Made by a program: the position numbers and the translations under genes. Shown one piece after another: positions 15,008 to 17,215 of a DNA stretch of 17,215 nt. A model generated the notes under the pieces. It ran no database searches. It was not told where the DNA came from and worked only from the letters and a program-made list of their open reading frames with translations. Source of the DNA: Lachnospiraceae bacterium UBA3845. GTDB taxonomy: Bacteria > Bacillota > Clostridia > Lachnospirales > Lachnospiraceae. Positions within the stretch are counted from its first letter, which is position 1. Each line of letters opens with the position of its first letter. The stretch lies in NCBI GenBank assembly GCA_002392705.1, contig DGHP01000114.1, positions 1-17,215 of the forward strand, read 5' to 3'.

Positions 15008-17215
15008 TCAGCGTTTTTTCACGCCCAGGGTCACTTTCTCGCCGTTGACTGTCCATTCCTTGACGTAGCCGTCCGCTTCGTCAAAGCTGATGGTCTCAGC
15101 CAGGACTTCTTTTTTCAGCTCCGTCTCAAACTTCTGCATGATCTCACGGATCCTGCTGTTGGCGCTTTCATATACATCGATATGATCCTGTACCTCGAAG
15201 CCGGCTTCCTTGCGCATGGTCTGGATCTTGGAGACAAGCTCTCTCACAAATCCTTCCTCGACCAGTTCGGGCGTAAGGTTTGTATCCAGCACGACCGTCA
15301 GGTCTCCGTTCTGCTGGCTTACATAACCCTCCATTTGCGCGGTATCGATCAGAAGGTCTTCCTCGGTCAGGACAACTTCGGAGCCGTTTGCATCGAATCT
15401 GATCGATCCGTTTGTCTTAAGCTCATCCATTGCCTGGTTCCCGTCAACCTCGCTGAGATATTTGCGGATGCCGCCGAGAAGCTTTCCGTATTTCGGTCCG
15501 ACCGTCCGCAGCTGCGGCTTGAAGCTGTAGCTTGTGAACGCCCTGACGTCCTGGGTAAAGGTGATTTTCTTAACATTCAGCTCGTCCGTGATGATATCCG
15601 CGAAGAAGCCCGGAAGCTCCGCTTCGGCCTTCACAAACATCTGCCCGATCGGCTGACGGTTCTTGATGTTGGCGTCATTTCTCGCCGCGCGGCCCATGAC
15701 TACGATATTCAGGACCTCATCCATCCGCTTCTCCAGCTCGCTGTCGATCTTCGACGCGTCAGCTTCCGGGAAGTCGCACAGATGAACCGATTCCGGAGCG
15801 CCTTCTTCGACTCTGCGCACGATGTTCTGATAGATCTCTTCCGTCATGAAGGGGATCATCGGAGCCGCGCACTTGCAGAGGTTCTTCAGCGCTTCATAAA
15901 GGGTCATGTAGGCGTTGATCTTGTCCTGCTCCATGCCGCCGGCCCAGAAACGGTCCCTGCAGCGGCGGACATACCAGTTGGACATGTCGTCCACAAAGCT
16001 TTCCAGCGCTCTTGCCGCTTCGGGAATCCTGTAGGCGTCAAGGTCACTGTCCACGTCGCGGATCATGGTATTCATACGGCTGATCAGCCATTTGTCCATG
16101 ACCGGGAGCTTATCGTAATCGAGCGTGTAGTCCGACGGATTAAATCCGTCAATGTTGGCGTACAGAACATAGAAGGCATAGGTGTTCCACAGGGTGCCCA
16201 GGAACTTTCTCTGCCCCTCCTGCACGGCCTTGTCATGGAAGCGGTTCGGCAGCCAGGGCGCCGAGTTCACATAGAAATACCAGCGGATCGCGTCCGCGCC
16301 GTGCTTTTTCAGCGCCTCGAAGGGATCCACGGCGTTGCCCTTGGATTTGGACATCTTCTGTCCGTTTCCGTCCAGGACCAGGCCCAGTACGATGACGTTC
16401 TGATAGGAGCTCTGGTGGAAGAGCAGCGTGGATTCCGCCATCAGGCTGTAGAACCAGCCTCTGGTCTGGTCGACCGCCTCGGAAATGAAGGCCGCCGGGA
16501 ACTGCTTCTCAAAGGTCTCCTGATTCTCAAACGGATAATGATGCTGCGCGAAAGGCATGGCTCCGGAGTCAAACCAGCAGTCGATAACCTCCGGCACTCT
16601 CTTCATGGCCTTCTTCCCGCATTCCGGGCAGGTGCAGATGAACTCGTCGATATACGGTCTGTGCAGCTCGACGGTCATCGCGTCTTCTCTTCCGCTGTAC
16701 TCCTTCAGCTCTCTGCGGCTTCCGATGCAGATCTGTTTGCCGCAGTCTTCGCACTCCCATACCGGAAGCGGAGTGCCCCAGTAACGGTTCCTGGAGATGC
16801 CCCAGTCCTGGACATTTTCCAGCCAGTCGCCGAAACGGCCTTTGCCGATGGAAGGCGGAATCCAGTTTACCGTATTGTTGTTCGCGATCAGCTCGTCCTT
16901 TACCTCGGTCATTTTAATGAACCAGGACTCGCGCGCGTAGTAGATCAGCGGTGTGTCGCAGCGCCAGCAGTGTGGATATTCGTGCTCAAACTTCGGCGCG
17001 TCAAAGAGCTTTCCTTCCTTTTCCAGATCCTTCAGGATCATCGGATCCGCCTTCTTGACGAAAACTCCTTCGTAGGGCGTATCCGCGGTCATATTGCCCG
17101 CGCCGTCCACGAACTGGATGAAAGGCAGGTCATAGGAACGTCCGATCCGTCCGTCATCCTCACCGAAAGCCGGGGCGATATGGACGATACCGGTACCGTC
17201 TGTCATGGTGACATA
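15008..17215 (-). CDS. ileS: Isoleucyl-tRNA synthetase, partial (N-terminus outside window)
   Basis: 735 residues in frame from the window edge to the stop, which charges tRNA-Ile. The visible part starts at YVTMTDGTGIVHIAPAFGEDD, inside the CP1 editing domain. It includes HCWRCD (82-87) and CEDCG plus CTCPECG zinc-type cysteines (155-199). Then come GISRNRYWGTPLPVWEC (139-155), the Rossmann-fold DCWFDSGAMPF, the KMSKSKGN catalytic loop at 287-294, an anticodon-binding domain (about 370-520) and a long C-terminal region. The N-terminal HIGH motif and about 300 residues lie beyond the edge. The sequence resembles the eukaryote-like IleS2 class, lacking the C-terminal zinc cysteines of IleS1; IleS2 enzymes are generally mupirocin-insensitive. 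The class is inferred. Confidence 0.97.
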   Translation of the reverse strand, partial: YVTMTDGTGIVHIAPAFGEDDGRIGRSYDLPFIQFVDGAGNMTADTPYEGVFVKKADPMILKDLEKEGKLFDAPKFEHEYPHCWRCDTPLIYYARESWFIKMTEVKDELIANNNTVNWIPPSIGKGRFGDWLENVQDWGISRNRYWGTPLPVWECEDCGKQICIGSRRELKEYSGREDAMTVELHRPYIDEFICTCPECGKKAMKRVPEVIDCWFDSGAMPFAQHHYPFENQETFEKQFPAAFISEAVDQTRGWFYSLMAESTLLFHQSSYQNVIVLGLVLDGNGQKMSKSKGNAVDPFEALKKHGADAIRWYFYVNSAPWLPNRFHDKAVQEGQRKFLGTLWNTYAFYVLYANIDGFNPSDYTLDYDKLPVMDKWLISRMNTMIRDVDSDLDAYRIPEAARALESFVDDMSNWYVRRCRDRFWAGGMEQDKINAYMTLYEALKNLCKCAAPMIPFMTEEIYQNIVRRVEEGAPESVHLCDFPEADASKIDSELEKRMDEVLNIVVMGRAARNDANIKNRQPIGQMFVKAEAELPGFFADIITDELNVKKITFTQDVRAFTSYSFKPQLRTVGPKYGKLLGGIRKYLSEVDGNQAMDELKTNGSIRFDANGSEVVLTEEDLLIDTAQMEGYVSQQNGDLTVVLDTNLTPELVEEGFVRELVSKIQTMRKEAGFEVQDHIDVYESANSRIREIMQKFETELKKEVLAETISFDEADGYVKEWTVNGEKVTLGVKKR

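Overview
The window looks like chromosomal DNA from an anaerobic, fairly GC-rich Firmicute, most likely a Clostridia/Lachnospiraceae-type organism. The evidence is MecA, a PSP1/RicT (YaaT) protein, a clostridial 2[4Fe-4S] ferredoxin, an IleS that looks like the eukaryote-like type, strong GGAGG ribosome binding sites and sigma-A-like promoters. Almost everything lies on the minus strand; only the small ferredoxin is on the plus strand. No rRNA, tRNA, CRISPR array, insertion sequence or phage gene was seen.

Layout, following minus-strand transcription from high to low coordinates. (1) 17215-11370: the C-terminal three quarters of ileS, then glgP (glycogen phosphorylase), then mecA (ClpC adaptor). 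This block ends at a strong bidirectional terminator (11251-11295) shared with the convergent ferredoxin. (2) 11215-10393: a divergent redox pair, a 56-residue ferredoxin (+) and a 77-residue DUF1858-type CxxC protein (-). Both have good promoters, and about 200 bases of AT-rich DNA carrying several dyads separate the two -35 elements. (3) 10392-9487: a perfect-palindrome terminator, about 530 bases without a recognisable gene, and an unrecognised 105-residue protein. (4) 9297-1: a promoter followed by a likely operon. It encodes a membrane-anchored SH3/GH18 glycosidase-like protein, an Orn/Lys/Arg decarboxylase-family PLP enzyme, a guanylate-kinase-like P-loop protein, HolB (delta prime), then after a 271-base gap with its own promoter a greatly enlarged RicT, and TrmN6, which runs off the left edge.

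The order decarboxylase - nucleotide-kinase fold - holB - ricT - trmN6 matches the Bacillus yaaO-tmk-holB-yaaT-(yabA)-yabB neighbourhood, but the kinase position holds a guanylate-kinase-like protein instead of thymidylate kinase. The most unusual protein is RicT. Its normal 265-residue cysteine-rich core is followed by about 500 residues of charge-segregated, repeat-containing disorder ending in arginine-rich blocks. Low-complexity additions also occur in the GH18 protein, the decarboxylase and MecA.

Most of the window is ordinary housekeeping DNA. I see no clear new multi-gene system. The best leads are the RicT tail, the divergent kinase-like protein, and the shared regulatory region of the ferredoxin/DUF1858 pair. 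All statements come from reading the sequence; no database search or folding program was run.
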